From positions 799,325-863,324 of the forward strand of contig NZ_PZJV01000001.1 of NCBI RefSeq assembly GCF_003206155.1: a DNA stretch of 64,000 nt, read 5' to 3'. Numbering within the stretch: position 1 is the stretch's first letter; each line of letters opens with the position of its first letter. A model generated the notes under the pieces. The model had not been told where the DNA came from. It saw nothing but the letters and a program-made list of their open reading frames with translations, and did not search any database. This DNA comes from Salinicola halophilus. Lineage in GTDB: Bacteria > Pseudomonadota > Gammaproteobacteria > Pseudomonadales > Halomonadaceae. This document shows positions 18,154-26,840 of this stretch, one piece after another. The translations under genes were made by a program, and so were the position numbers.

Positions 18154-19629
18154 TCACGGCTTCTTCAGCGCCGCCCTCAGCGAATAGATCAGGAAAACGG
18201 CCGCCAGCAGCAGTAACCCCAGGCTAATGGGACGCGTCACGAACGGCTCCCAATCGCCCCCGAAGGTCTGCAGCCCCCGCCGCAGGTTCGTCTCGGCCAC
18301 CCCACCCAGAATGAGCCCGATCACCACCGGCGCGACGCCGAAGCCGAAGCGCGAGAACAGATAGCCCATCACGCCGATCCCCAGCATCAGATAGACGTCG
18401 AAGAGATCGCTATTGATGCTGTAAACGCCTACGGCGCAGAAGACGAAGATCAGCGGAATCAGATAGCTCTGCGGAATCTTCAGAATCTTGACGAACAGCC
18501 GAATGCCCAGCCACTGAATGAAGAACATGGCGACGTTCGCCAGTAGAAAGGCGGCGAAAATGCCGTAGATCAGGGCCGGCTGCGAATCGAACAGCGTCGG
18601 CCCGGGTTGGATGCCCTGGATCATCAGGCCGCCGACGAGAACCGCCGTGGCGCCCTCCCCCGGTATACCGAGCGTCAGCATCGGAATGAGCGCTCCGCCG
18701 ACCATCGCATTGTTGGCCGACTCCGACGCCACCACCCCATCGGGGCAGCCCGAGCCGAAATCCTTGCGGTTCTTGGAGAAGCGTTTCGCTTGGTCATAGG
18801 CGAGGATCGACGCCACACTCCCCCCCGCTCCCGGCACCGCCCCGACGCCAACGCCGATCAGCGATGACGAGATAAGCAGCCGATAGCGAGAGAGCGTCTC
18901 TCTGACGCGCGGAAAAGCCCGCTCCAGACTCTGGCTGCTCTGCATGTCGCGCTTCGGGCCACGCATCTTCTCGACGTCGATCAGTAGCTGCGACACCGCG
19001 AAGATCCCCACGATGACCGCCAGGAGATTGACGCCGGTCAGCAGCGACATCTGGCCAAAGGTCAAACGCAGCACGCCGGTCACCTGGTCGGCACCGATGG
19101 TCGAGATCAGCATGCCAAAGAGCCCGACGATCAACCCCTTGATCACCGAGTTACCGGAAACCGAGACGATGATCATCAACCCCAGCACGCTGAGAGAGAA
19201 ATACTCCGCCGGGCCGAACTTGAGCGCTACCGCGGCGATCAGCGGCGAGACGAGAATCAGAATGACGCCACTGATCAGCCCGCCGAATACCGACGCGGCG
19301 ACGGAGAGCCCCAGCGCCTTGCCGGCTCGCCCGCCGCGGGCCATCGGGTAGGCATCGAACGTCGTGGCGATGGAGCCGGGTGTCCCCGGCATGTTGAGCA
19401 ATATGGCGGGGACGGAGCCGCCGGCAACGGCACCGCAGAACGCGCCCAGCAGTAGCCCGATTCCCGAGATCGTATCGAGCCCATAGGTCAAAGGCAGCAA
19501 CAGCGCGATCGCCATGGCCGCCGAGAGGCCGGGCAGTGCCCCGAGGATGATACCCAGGAACGTTCCGATGAGAATGGCAAGAAGCGATAGCGGGCCAAAC
19601 TGGGCAAAGGCTTCGACGAGCGTCTGCAT
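18154..19629 (-). CDS. tctA: Tripartite tricarboxylate-type transporter, large permease (TctA family)
   Basis: The 491-residue large membrane subunit of a TTT transporter, driven by an ion gradient and fed by the periplasmic TctC protein. It has about twelve hydrophobic segments and the two family signatures, GALPGLSAAMAIALLLP near residue 33 and the repeated GAVPGAGGSVASILAYDQAKR motif near residue 260. Its start at 19629 has AAGGAGATAACCC before it. It is the last gene of tctC-tctB-tctA. Substrate is unknown; the surrounding dehydratases make an aldarate such as glucarate or galactarate plausible. Confidence 0.95.
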   Translation of the reverse strand: MQTLVEAFAQFGPLSLLAILIGTFLGIILGALPGLSAAMAIALLLPLTYGLDTISGIGLLLGAFCGAVAGGSVPAILLNMPGTPGSIATTFDAYPMARGGRAGKALGLSVAASVFGGLISGVILILVSPLIAAVALKFGPAEYFSLSVLGLMIIVSVSGNSVIKGLIVGLFGMLISTIGADQVTGVLRLTFGQMSLLTGVNLLAVIVGIFAVSQLLIDVEKMRGPKRDMQSSQSLERAFPRVRETLSRYRLLISSSLIGVGVGAVPGAGGSVASILAYDQAKRFSKNRKDFGSGCPDGVVASESANNAMVGGALIPMLTLGIPGEGATAVLVGGLMIQGIQPGPTLFDSQPALIYGIFAAFLLANVAMFFIQWLGIRLFVKILKIPQSYLIPLIFVFCAVGVYSINSDLFDVYLMLGIGVMGYLFSRFGFGVAPVVIGLILGGVAETNLRRGLQTFGGDWEPFVTRPISLGLLLLAAVFLIYSLRAALKKP

Positions 19630-19643
19630 GGGTTATCTCCTTT

Positions 19644-20123
19644 TCAGAATCTGACGCGCAGGAACTCGACGAAGACGAGGTAGATGATCAACGCGGCGAC
19701 GAGCGCGAAAACTGCAGATATTGCGACGACCTTGATGGCCGAACGCTGTGCGGTATGCTGGCGAAGCATCTGCAGATAGAGCGTCGTGACGAGCAGGAAA
19801 GCGACGGTGGAGAGTTCGAAGCCTACGTACGCGATACCCAGAACATAGAGCGTCGCGATGGCCAGAAAGCCAACGACGGCGAGGGCCGCCATGCCCTCGA
19901 TTCGGGCGTGTGCGGATTCCTCCCGTCGACGCAGGCTCCAGCCGCACTTGACGGCATTGATCAGCGACAGCCCAGCTATGGCAAAAGCGATGACACTGGG
20001 AAACGTCGACGGCGCGATGGACCCGTTCGCCCCGCCACCGATCTGTGTCGCCATCGAGCCCAGGAACAGGCTCAATGCCACCAGACAAACGCTGAAGATC
20101 ATCTCTTGAAAATAGCTGGACAT
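19644..20123 (-). CDS. tctB: Tripartite tricarboxylate-type transporter, small permease (TctB family)
   Basis: A 159-residue protein with four hydrophobic helices, the size and topology of TctB. The N-terminal helix contains SVCLVALSLFLGSMATQIGGG, followed by APSTFPSVIAFAIAGLS, the usual TctB pattern. ATG 20123 is preceded by AGGAG. It sits 15 bp after tctC and 14 bp before tctA on the same strand. TctB sequences diverge widely, so the position between tctC and tctA is a major part of the evidence. Confidence 0.9.
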   Translation of the reverse strand: MSSYFQEMIFSVCLVALSLFLGSMATQIGGGANGSIAPSTFPSVIAFAIAGLSLINAVKCGWSLRRREESAHARIEGMAALAVVGFLAIATLYVLGIAYVGFELSTVAFLLVTTLYLQMLRQHTAQRSAIKVVAISAVFALVAALIIYLVFVEFLRVRF

Positions 20124-20138
20124 CTCTCGCTCCTGGCC

Positions 20139-21098
20139 TCAGCCGTTATTGCCGACGGACTCGGCCACGGGAATGACCGTTTCGGAGAGGCTATCGACGT
20201 AGTCGTCGAAGGAGGGACCCGATTGGAAGTCGACTTCGAGACCGAGATCCTCGATGCGCTTGACGAAGCGCGGGTCTTCGGCGGCGACCTGCAGCGCTTC
20301 CACCCAGCGCGCTTTGGTGTCCTCGTCGAGCCCTGCCGGCGCCGCAACGCCACGCCAGTTGCTGATATCGACGTCGTAGCCCTTCTCCTTCATCGTCGGC
20401 ACGTCCGGCAGCGCATCGCTACGCTCGCCGGACGTCACGAGAATCGGCGTGACGTCGCCTGACTCGAGCGCCCCCCTGAGATCCATGGGGTCCATGACCA
20501 TGCCGTCGATATGCCCGCCCATGACTGCCGCCACCGCTTCCGGTGCCCCGGGATAGGAGACTTTCTGGTAGTCGACGCCGAGTTTCTGGGAAATGAGAAC
20601 CGCCATGATGTTGGTCGACGATCCCGTACCCGCATAGGCGATGCGCAGGTCTTCGTTGTTCTCGTCTGCCAGGAAGGATTCGAGATCGTCGATATCCAGA
20701 TCGCTGCTCAACGCCAGCACATAAGGCACCGAGTAGAGGCTCGCGAGATAGTCGAAATCCTTGTACTTCAGAGGCACGTTACCCAGCCCCTGCTGCGTAA
20801 ATATCTTGTTGTCGATGGCAACGACCGTTTGCCCATCGGCCTTGGCATTGGCCGCTTTCATGAAGCCGATCGCCCCGCCACCGCCGGAGAGATATCGCGG
20901 CACGATGCTGACGTCGAGGTTGTCCTCGAGTGCCGGCTGCAGTGAACGAATGAGATAGTCGGAACCGCCACCGACCGAGGCCGGTGCAATGAAGTCGATG
21001 TCACCCTCGGGGAAATCGGCGACTGCCTGATTCATGCCAATGAATGGCACTGCGCCGACGAGTAGTGCGCCAATGATGCGAGATTTAATGATGGCCAT
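20139..21098 (-). CDS. tctC: Tripartite tricarboxylate-type transporter, binding protein (TctC/Bug family)
   Basis: A 319-residue periplasmic binding protein. A signal peptide (GALLVGAVPFIGMNQAVA) ends near residue 27. The family glycine-rich segment ASVGGGSDYLIRSL and the GGGGAIGFMKAANAKADGQT region with the ligand-contact loop are present, and the mature fold runs to a late GPSFDDYVDSL. It leads the tctC-tctB-tctA operon. The DFPEGDIDFIAP start of the mature protein and the GGGSD loop are more like the aldarate or malonate-type Bug proteins than citrate TctC, but the ligand cannot be fixed by sequence alone. Confidence 0.92.
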   Translation of the reverse strand: MAIIKSRIIGALLVGAVPFIGMNQAVADFPEGDIDFIAPASVGGGSDYLIRSLQPALEDNLDVSIVPRYLSGGGGAIGFMKAANAKADGQTVVAIDNKIFTQQGLGNVPLKYKDFDYLASLYSVPYVLALSSDLDIDDLESFLADENNEDLRIAYAGTGSSTNIMAVLISQKLGVDYQKVSYPGAPEAVAAVMGGHIDGMVMDPMDLRGALESGDVTPILVTSGERSDALPDVPTMKEKGYDVDISNWRGVAAPAGLDEDTKARWVEALQVAAEDPRFVKRIEDLGLEVDFQSGPSFDDYVDSLSETVIPVAESVGNNG

Positions 21099-21118
21099 TG
21101 TCTGCTCCGCCTCTAGTT

Positions 21119-21136
21119 ATGTCTTACATCATACAA
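21119..21136. promoter_or_regulatory. Candidate regulator sites before tctC
   Basis: ATGTCTTACAT (21119-21129), a 4-bp dyad with 3-bp centre, overlaps ACATCATACAA (21126-21136). Each matches 8 of 11 positions of TTGTCATACAA. They lie 21-38 bp upstream of the tctC start, where a repressor would block transcription or translation initiation. Confidence 0.38.
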
Positions 21137-21235
21137 ACTAAAGGATCACCGGCTTTTTTGAAGTCGACGTTGGTCGGATAAACCGGCAATGACGCGGATG
21201 AGAAAGGCGAAAAGGCGGGGATAGAAAGACAATTA

Positions 21236-21275
21236 CCGTGACGCCGCCTCGCATTGTCGCAAGACGACGTCACGG
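21236..21275 (-). terminator. Possible gudD terminator hairpin
   Basis: Arms CCGTGACG and CGTCACGG, 24 nt apart, lie about 30 bp after the gudD stop. On the minus strand the hairpin is followed by TAATTGTCTTTC, a weak T-rich tail. Confidence 0.35.
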
Positions 21276-21304
21276 CAATCGAAAGCCGCGTGTGCCGGCT
21301 AGGT

Positions 21305-22633
21305 TCAGCGCACCAGCGCAGGGCGCTTGGGATCGAAGGACCAGCCATCGACCAGATACTGCATCGCCATGGCGTCGTTGCGGCTACGTACGTCGAGGGA
21401 CTTGTAGAGCGCGTGGGCCTTTTCGACCTGGGCCATGTCCAGCTTGACGCCGAGCCCCGGCGTTTGGGGCACGCTGAGCTTGCCGTCGCGAATCGGGTAC
21501 GGCTGCTCGGTCAGGCGCTGACCGTCCTGCCAGATCCAGTGCGTGTCGATGGCGGTGATGTCGCCAGGGCACGCCGCGGCGACGTGGGTCATCATCGCGA
21601 GCGAGACGTCGAAGTGGTTGTTGGAGTGCGAGCCCCAGGTCATGCCCCACTCGTCGCAAAGCTCGCCCACCATGACCGCACCCTGCATGGTCCAGAAGTG
21701 ACAGTCCGCCAGCGGGATGTCCACGGCGTTGAGCGCCACCGCGTACTGGAGCTGCTTGAAGTCGGTGGCGATCATGTTGGTAGCGGTCCGCAGACCGGTA
21801 CGCTTCTTGAACTCGGCCATCGTCTCGCGTCCCGACCAGCTCTCCTCCTGACCGCAGGGGTCCTCGGCGTAGCTCAGGATATCCTTGATCGGTTCCAGCA
21901 CCCGCACCGCTTCGTCGAGTTTCCAGGCGCCGTTGGGGTCGAGCGTCAGGCGGGCCTCGGGGAACGCTTCGTGCAGCGCACGGATGCAATCGGCCTCCTC
22001 TTCGCCACGCAGCACGCCGCCCTTCAGCTTGAAGTCCTTGAAGCCGTAGCGGTCGTAGGCGGCCTTGGCGAGATTGGCCACGGCGTCCGGCGTCAGCGCT
22101 TCGCGACGACGGACCTCGTCCCAGGCGTCGACCGGGTTCTCGGCCTTGGGATAGGGCAGATCGGTCTTCGCCGGATCGCCGAGCAAAAAGAGGTAGCCGA
22201 GTGCTTCGACTTCGTCACGCTGGCGACCGTAGCGGCCCAGCAGATCGGCGACCGGCTGGCCGAGCGCCTGCCCGTAGAGGTCGAAGAGCGCGGATTCGAT
22301 CGCGGTGAGCACGTGAACCGCGACGCGCAGGTCGAACGTCTGGCGTCCCCGCTCCTCGCGGCCGTTGCTCGCCAGCAGCAGGCGCGAGCGATTGAGCGTC
22401 TGCTTGACCTCGTTGACCGGCGCGCCTTCGACGAGTGAACGGCACTGCTCGAGCCCCTTGATGATCCCCTCGCTGGAGGGAATCTCGCCGACGCCCTGAT
22501 TCCCGGCATCGTCTTCAAGAATCAGCAGGCAGCGGATGAACCAGGGGGCGTGACCGCCGCTCAGATTGAGCAGAAAGCTGTCGTAGCCGGCCACCGGCAT
22601 GACGGTCATCTTGGTGACTTTCGGAAAGCTCAT
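21305..22633 (-). CDS. gudD: Glucarate dehydratase
   Basis: GudD, of the enolase superfamily, dehydrates D-glucarate (and often L-idarate) to 5-dehydro-4-deoxyglucarate. The 442 residues follow the E. coli enzyme throughout. Catalytic motifs are FKLKGG with Lys202 and Lys204, the metal-binding LDPNGAW with Asp232, the [10 protein letters not shown] strand, TNMIATD, and the [13 protein letters not shown] segment with the catalytic histidine. It lies between the TTT operon and the galactarate dehydratase gene, 36 bp after the latter, so the two dehydratases are likely one transcript. Confidence 0.97.
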   Translation of the reverse strand: MSFPKVTKMTVMPVAGYDSFLLNLSGGHAPWFIRCLLILEDDAGNQGVGEIPSSEGIIKGLEQCRSLVEGAPVNEVKQTLNRSRLLLASNGREERGRQTFDLRVAVHVLTAIESALFDLYGQALGQPVADLLGRYGRQRDEVEALGYLFLLGDPAKTDLPYPKAENPVDAWDEVRRREALTPDAVANLAKAAYDRYGFKDFKLKGGVLRGEEEADCIRALHEAFPEARLTLDPNGAWKLDEAVRVLEPIKDILSYAEDPCGQEESWSGRETMAEFKKRTGLRTATNMIATDFKQLQYAVALNAVDIPLADCHFWTMQGAVMVGELCDEWGMTWGSHSNNHFDVSLAMMTHVAAACPGDITAIDTHWIWQDGQRLTEQPYPIRDGKLSVPQTPGLGVKLDMAQVEKAHALYKSLDVRSRNDAMAMQYLVDGWSFDPKRPALVR

Positions 22634-22669
22634 GGCAAAGTCCTTGTCCGATCGAATGGGGGAACGAGT

Positions 22670-23800
22670 TCAGCCGCGCTGGCCGAATTCCGCGGAGTTG
22701 ACGGTCCACTGACGTGCCTGCTCGGTCAGCGTGATGCCGAGGCCCGGGCGGTCCGGAACCAGCATGCGGCCGTCGCGGGTCTCGAGGCGCTCGTTGAACA
22801 GCGGCTCCAGCCAGTCGAAGTGCTCGACCCACGGCTCGGAGGGATAAGCGGCGGCCAGGTGCAGGTGAATCTCCATGGCGAAATGCGGCGCCAGCTGCAG
22901 GCCCGCGGCATCGGCCGCGGCGGCCAGCTTCAGGAACTGCGTGATACCGCCGATGCGCGGCGCGTCCGGCTGGATGATGTCGGCACTGCGGTGCTTGATC
23001 AGCTCCATGTGCTCGCCGACGCTCGCCAGCATCTCGCCGGTGGCGATGGGCGTGTCCAGCGCGGCGGCCAGGGCGGCGTGACCTTCGGCGTCGTAGGCAT
23101 CCAGCGGCTCTTCGATCCAGACCAGGTTGTACGGCTCCATGGCGCGGCCGAAGCGCAGCGCGGTGGCCCGATCCCACTGCTGGTTCGCGTCGATCATCAG
23201 CGGTACGTCATCGCCGAGATGCTTGCGCACCGCGTCGACGCGAGCCAGATCGACCTTCATGTCCGGCTGACCGACCTTGATCTTCACGCCCTTGATGCCG
23301 TTCTCCAGCGAGCGGGTCGCGTTCTCCTTCACCTCTTCGATCGGCGTATGCAGAAAGCCGCCGGACGTGTTGTAGCACTGGACCGAGTCGCGATGAGCGC
23401 CGATCAGCTTGGCCAGCGGCAGCCCTGCCCGCTTGGCCTTGAGATCCCAGAGGCCGACGTCGACAGAGGCGATCGCTTGGGTCGAGACGCCGCTGCGGCC
23501 GACGGACGCACCGGCCCAGACCAGCTTCTGCCACAGCTTGGCGGTGTCATTGGGGTCTTCACCCAGAATGGCCGGCGCGATCTCGCAGGCGTGGGCGTAC
23601 TGAGCATAGCCGCCGGCGCGCTTGGAGTAGCTGAAACCGATGCCCTTGTGGCCATCCTTGGTCTCGATCTCGGTGAACAGAAACGAGACTTCGGTCATCG
23701 GTTTCTGCCGGCCGGTAAGTACCTTGGCATCGCTGATCGGCGTCGCTAACGGCAACAGGACGTGGGAGAAACGGATCCAGCTGATGGCGTCGTTGTTCAT
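22670..23800 (-). CDS. L-talarate/galactarate dehydratase
   Basis: This enolase-superfamily enzyme dehydrates galactarate (and L-talarate) to 5-dehydro-4-deoxyglucarate, the same product as GudD. The start is ATG 23800 (MNNDAISWIRF) with a GAGGA site; the reading to 23833 begins with TTG and lacks one. The 376 residues align closely with the Salmonella talarate/galactarate dehydratase. Lys173 and Lys175 are in KIKVG. Metal ligands are Asp204 in LMIDANQQWD, Glu230 in WIEEP and Glu256 in ATGEM. The catalytic His306 is in LAPHFAMEIHLHL. This family differs from E. coli GarD. A perfect TTGTATGACAA site lies 122 bp upstream. Confidence 0.94.
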   Translation of the reverse strand: MNNDAISWIRFSHVLLPLATPISDAKVLTGRQKPMTEVSFLFTEIETKDGHKGIGFSYSKRAGGYAQYAHACEIAPAILGEDPNDTAKLWQKLVWAGASVGRSGVSTQAIASVDVGLWDLKAKRAGLPLAKLIGAHRDSVQCYNTSGGFLHTPIEEVKENATRSLENGIKGVKIKVGQPDMKVDLARVDAVRKHLGDDVPLMIDANQQWDRATALRFGRAMEPYNLVWIEEPLDAYDAEGHAALAAALDTPIATGEMLASVGEHMELIKHRSADIIQPDAPRIGGITQFLKLAAAADAAGLQLAPHFAMEIHLHLAAAYPSEPWVEHFDWLEPLFNERLETRDGRMLVPDRPGLGITLTEQARQWTVNSAEFGQRG

Positions 23801-23921
23801 GAATGTCCTCGTCTGATTCAAGCGCACGGGCAAATGCCTGCAAGCGATCGATCTTCAAAATGATTGCGCTATCATTCGGTGACCGCCGACGGCGTCTGAG
23901 AGCGATACTAGCCCGGTCGAC

Positions 23922-23932
23922 TTGTATGACAA
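23922..23932. promoter_or_regulatory. TTGTATGACAA palindrome before the dehydratase genes
   Basis: A perfect 4-3-4 palindrome in the 243-bp gap between the LacI gene and the galactarate dehydratase gene. The form matches operators of FadR/FCD-type GntR regulators. Weaker copies lie before tctC, dctP and udh. It is inferred to bind the GntR protein encoded at 13325-14053. Confidence 0.5.
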
Positions 23933-24043
23933 ACAGACGAGACGCCGATTACGACGAAAGGATGAGAGCGGCGAGAGCCGGGATTCGCCGGGAATGGACG
24001 GTCGGGGCAGCCGGCGGGAAAGCGCGCAGCGCGGGTTCGTGGC

Positions 24044-25075
24044 TCAGGTCGTGTCGCGATCAATCAGCGTGAAGCCGACGTCGAGGATGTCACCGGAGCG
24101 CGAGAAGCCGCTTTGCCCCAGTCGTGAGAGCAGATGCGTTGCGGCGGCCCGACCGATGGCAGCGCCGTCGATGCGCACGGTGCTGAGTGCGGGAAAACTC
24201 GCCCCGGCATAGCTGCTGTCGCCGAATCCCATGATCGCCAGTTCATCAGGGATCGCGAGCCCGCGACTCTGGGCTTCCGCGATCACGCCGAGCGCGAGTA
24301 TGTCGGAGCTGCAGACGATGGCATCGAGCGGCGCGCTGTCCAGCAGCTCGGCCCCCTTCTCTCGCCCCCAAGGCATGCTCGAGGGCGTACCGACTTCGCG
24401 GACGAGGCATTCGCTGCCGGCGATCTCACCGATGCCCGCCATGAAGCCTTCGACCCGCCGAGCCGCCCGCGAGTCGTCGGCGGTGATGACCCCGAACCGG
24501 CGATAGCCCCGTGCCAGCAGATGCTCGGCCACCGCTAACCCGACGGCGGGATGCGAAAAGCCGATCAGCATGTCGAGCGGGTCGTCGCTCATGTCCCAGA
24601 TCTCGACCAGCGGTACCTGGGCGCGGGTCAGCCGCTCGCGGGTCAGTGGCGAATGTCGGCACCCGGTCAGCACGATGGCATCGGGGCGACGGCTGAGCAC
24701 GGTCTCGATCACCGCCTCTTCCTGTGCCGGGGTGTACCCGACGAGGCCGAGCATCACCTGGTAGCCCCGGGGCGTGAGCTCCCCCATCACCGCCTGCACG
24801 ACCTCGGCGAAGAGCGCATGTGCCACCGTGGGAACGAGCAACGCGACGAGCCCGCTGCGGCTGGTCGCCAAGGCACCGGCGACACGATTGGGCACGTAGC
24901 CGGTCTCGAGTACCGCCTTCTGTACTTTCTGGCGGGTGCTCTCGGTCACGAGCTCCGGGCGATTGAGCGCCCGAGATACTGTCATCGGCGCCACGCCGGC
25001 GACGCGGGCCACATCGGTCAGCCTCGCGCTACCGCTGGCGCGTCTGGGGCGGGTTCTGTCGTTGTCGTCACTCAA
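24044..25075 (-). CDS. LacI-family regulator with TTG start
   Basis: The 343-residue protein has a LacI helix-turn-helix (RLTDVARVAGVAPMTVSRAL) at residues 18-37, the hinge (VPNRVAGALATSRSG), and a periplasmic-binding-like effector domain. The only start before the helix-turn-helix is TTG at 25075; it overlaps the sixA stop codon as TTGA. Thus the regulator is translationally coupled to sixA and through it to gpsA. It resembles GntR(gluconate)-type LacI repressors. Position beside the aldarate genes suggests it regulates them, together with the FCD regulator; the effector is unknown. Confidence 0.93.
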   Translation of the reverse strand: MSDDNDRTRPRRASGSARLTDVARVAGVAPMTVSRALNRPELVTESTRQKVQKAVLETGYVPNRVAGALATSRSGLVALLVPTVAHALFAEVVQAVMGELTPRGYQVMLGLVGYTPAQEEAVIETVLSRRPDAIVLTGCRHSPLTRERLTRAQVPLVEIWDMSDDPLDMLIGFSHPAVGLAVAEHLLARGYRRFGVITADDSRAARRVEGFMAGIGEIAGSECLVREVGTPSSMPWGREKGAELLDSAPLDAIVCSSDILALGVIAEAQSRGLAIPDELAIMGFGDSSYAGASFPALSTVRIDGAAIGRAAATHLLSRLGQSGFSRSGDILDVGFTLIDRDTT

Positions 25076-25566
25076 GGCGATGCGTCGTGTCTCGAAGCGG
25101 GGTCGTACGGCGGGCCGACGAAGGCGTTGAGCGTGGCACAGCCGGCAGCCCAGACGTCGGCGTCGAGCAGCGCCACACCCGCGGTGGGAAACGCGATTCC
25201 GCTCGAACGCCCCTCGACCAGACGCCCGGTAAGCTCGCCCACGAACGGCATGTGACTAATCAGGATCACGGGCTGAGCCGGCTCGTCGATGAGAAACCGT
25301 TCGACCAACGTCTGCGGGTCGTCTTCCGGGGTCAGCCCAGCGACCGTCTCGACCGTGACGCCGAGCGCCGCCGCGATAACGCCCGCCGTCTGCTGAGCGC
25401 GATGCAACGGGCTCGCCCAGACCCGGGCGCCAGCGAGTTCGGGGCGCTCGCCGATCCAGGCGGCTGCGCCACTCGCCTCGTCATGTCCGCGGGACGTCAG
25501 CGTGCGTTCGGCGTCGGGGGCGCCCGGTGCCGCTTCGCCGTGCCGCACGATCGCCAGATGTCTCAT
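25072..25566 (-). CDS. sixA: Phosphohistidine phosphatase SixA
   Basis: SixA removes phosphate from histidines of phosphotransfer proteins (in E. coli, ArcB and nitrogen-PTS components). The 164 residues form a small histidine-phosphatase fold with the RHG catalytic motif at residues 8-10, [11 protein letters not shown] for the second phosphate pocket, and the late catalytic histidine in [11 protein letters not shown]. The ATG overlaps the gpsA stop as ATGA, and its own stop overlaps the LacI start as TTGA. Confidence 0.92.
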   Translation of the reverse strand: MRHLAIVRHGEAAPGAPDAERTLTSRGHDEASGAAAWIGERPELAGARVWASPLHRAQQTAGVIAAALGVTVETVAGLTPEDDPQTLVERFLIDEPAQPVILISHMPFVGELTGRLVEGRSSGIAFPTAGVALLDADVWAAGCATLNAFVGPPYDPASRHDASP

Positions 25567-26651
25567 ACCGCCTCCGGGCCCAGGCGATGGGCTTCGGAGA
25601 CCGCCTCGCGGGAGAGCATGAACTCCACGTCGCTGCTCTGCTCGCTTTCCATCAGTGCCTTGGCCATGTCGCGTACCGGCACGTTCTCGAACATGACCTG
25701 GTTGAGGCCCTGCGCCAGCGGCATGTAGATGCCCTCGTCCCGGGCTTTCTCGCAGACCAGCTTGACCGTGTTCACCCCCTCGGCGACCTGGCCCAGCGCC
25801 TCGATCGCCTGATCCAGATCGCGCCCCTCGCCGAGGGCATAGCCGATGCGATAGTTACGCGAGAGCTCGGAGGAGCAGGTGACGATCAGATCGCCCACGC
25901 CGGAGAGCCCCAGAAAGGTCATCGGGTTGGCGCCGAGGGCCTCGGCAAAGCGCCCCATCTCCGCCAGCGCACGCGTCATCAGCATGGCACGGGTGTTCTC
26001 GCCCATCCCGAGCGCCGCCGCCATCCCCGAGGCGATGGCATAGATGTTCTTGAGCGAGCCGCCGAGCTCGGCGCCGTAGCGATCGTTACCCGCATAGACG
26101 CGGAAATAGCGACATCCGAGCGCCGCCTGCACGTAGGCCCGCGTCACCGGATCGCTGCTTGCGATCACGGTCGCGGTGAGCTGCTTCTGGGCGATCTCGG
26201 CGGCGAGGTTCGGCCCCGACAGCACGCCGATGTGCGACGAGCCGGTCTCCTCCTCGATCAGCTGGCTCATCAGCTTGAAGCCTTCGGCCTGAATGCCCTT
26301 GGTGGTGCTCACCAGAATCTGCTCGGGACGCAGATGGGCGCGGGCCTGTCGCAGCACGTCGCGAAATGCCTTGGAGGGAATGGCGATGAAGATCACGGCC
26401 GCACCGTCGATCGTCGCGGCCAGGTCCGTAGAGGCAACGACGCTCTCGTTGATCGGGTAGTCCGGCAGATAGCGGCCGTTGCGATGCTCCCGATTGATCT
26501 GATCGACCAGCGCTTCGTCGCGCAGCCACTGGCGAACCGTCGCGCCGTTGTCCGCGGCGATGCTGGCGATGGCGGTGCCGAAGCTGCCGCCGCCGAGAAC
26601 GGCGACCTGCATCGCGCTATCGATGGAGTCCTGCGAACCTTGCTCTGACAT
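25563..26651 (-). CDS. gpsA: Glycerol-3-phosphate dehydrogenase, NAD(P)+
   Basis: GpsA reduces dihydroxyacetone phosphate to sn-glycerol 3-phosphate for phospholipid synthesis. The 362 residues show the dinucleotide motif [10 protein letters not shown] at about 20-29, the STTKGI loop, GPNLAAEIA, the catalytic-lysine region [16 protein letters not shown], and the [18 protein letters not shown] motif. ATG 26651 is used; an internal ATG at 26612 is possible. It is the first gene of the overlapping gpsA-sixA-lacI run, and is separated from pntB by a terminator. Confidence 0.96.
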   Translation of the reverse strand: MSEQGSQDSIDSAMQVAVLGGGSFGTAIASIAADNGATVRQWLRDEALVDQINREHRNGRYLPDYPINESVVASTDLAATIDGAAVIFIAIPSKAFRDVLRQARAHLRPEQILVSTTKGIQAEGFKLMSQLIEEETGSSHIGVLSGPNLAAEIAQKQLTATVIASSDPVTRAYVQAALGCRYFRVYAGNDRYGAELGGSLKNIYAIASGMAAALGMGENTRAMLMTRALAEMGRFAEALGANPMTFLGLSGVGDLIVTCSSELSRNYRIGYALGEGRDLDQAIEALGQVAEGVNTVKLVCEKARDEGIYMPLAQGLNQVMFENVPVRDMAKALMESEQSSDVEFMLSREAVSEAHRLGPEAV

Positions 26652-26772
26652 TGTCTACCCGCGCTCAGTGAAGGATGTGCCCATTGTAGCGAAACATCGC
26701 GTTCGAGCATCGTCGATCCGCATCGCTCGTGAGCATCGTCGCGGTCGAGAATCGTCGATCGACCCGGGAACG

Positions 26773-26805
26773 AAAACACCCCGACGCGAGTGGGCGACGG
26801 GGTGT
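26773..26805 (-). terminator. Rho-independent terminator of pntAB
   Basis: On the minus strand, ACACCCCG and CGGGGTGT pair around a GC-rich loop and are followed by TTTTC. It lies about 35 bp after the pntB stop codon, before gpsA. Confidence 0.75.
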
Positions 26806-26840
26806 GCTGCTCGTGAGGGTGCCGGCGTTGCTTACGCTGG

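Noticed and set aside
21254-22438. 394-codon open frame opposite gudD
   Set aside because: Antisense shadow of gudD; the composition is that of a shadow frame and no start signal is present.
23800-23833. Longer N-terminus of the galactarate dehydratase
   Set aside because: The extra codons begin with TTG, have no ribosome site and lie outside the homologous part; ATG 23800 has a GAGGA site.
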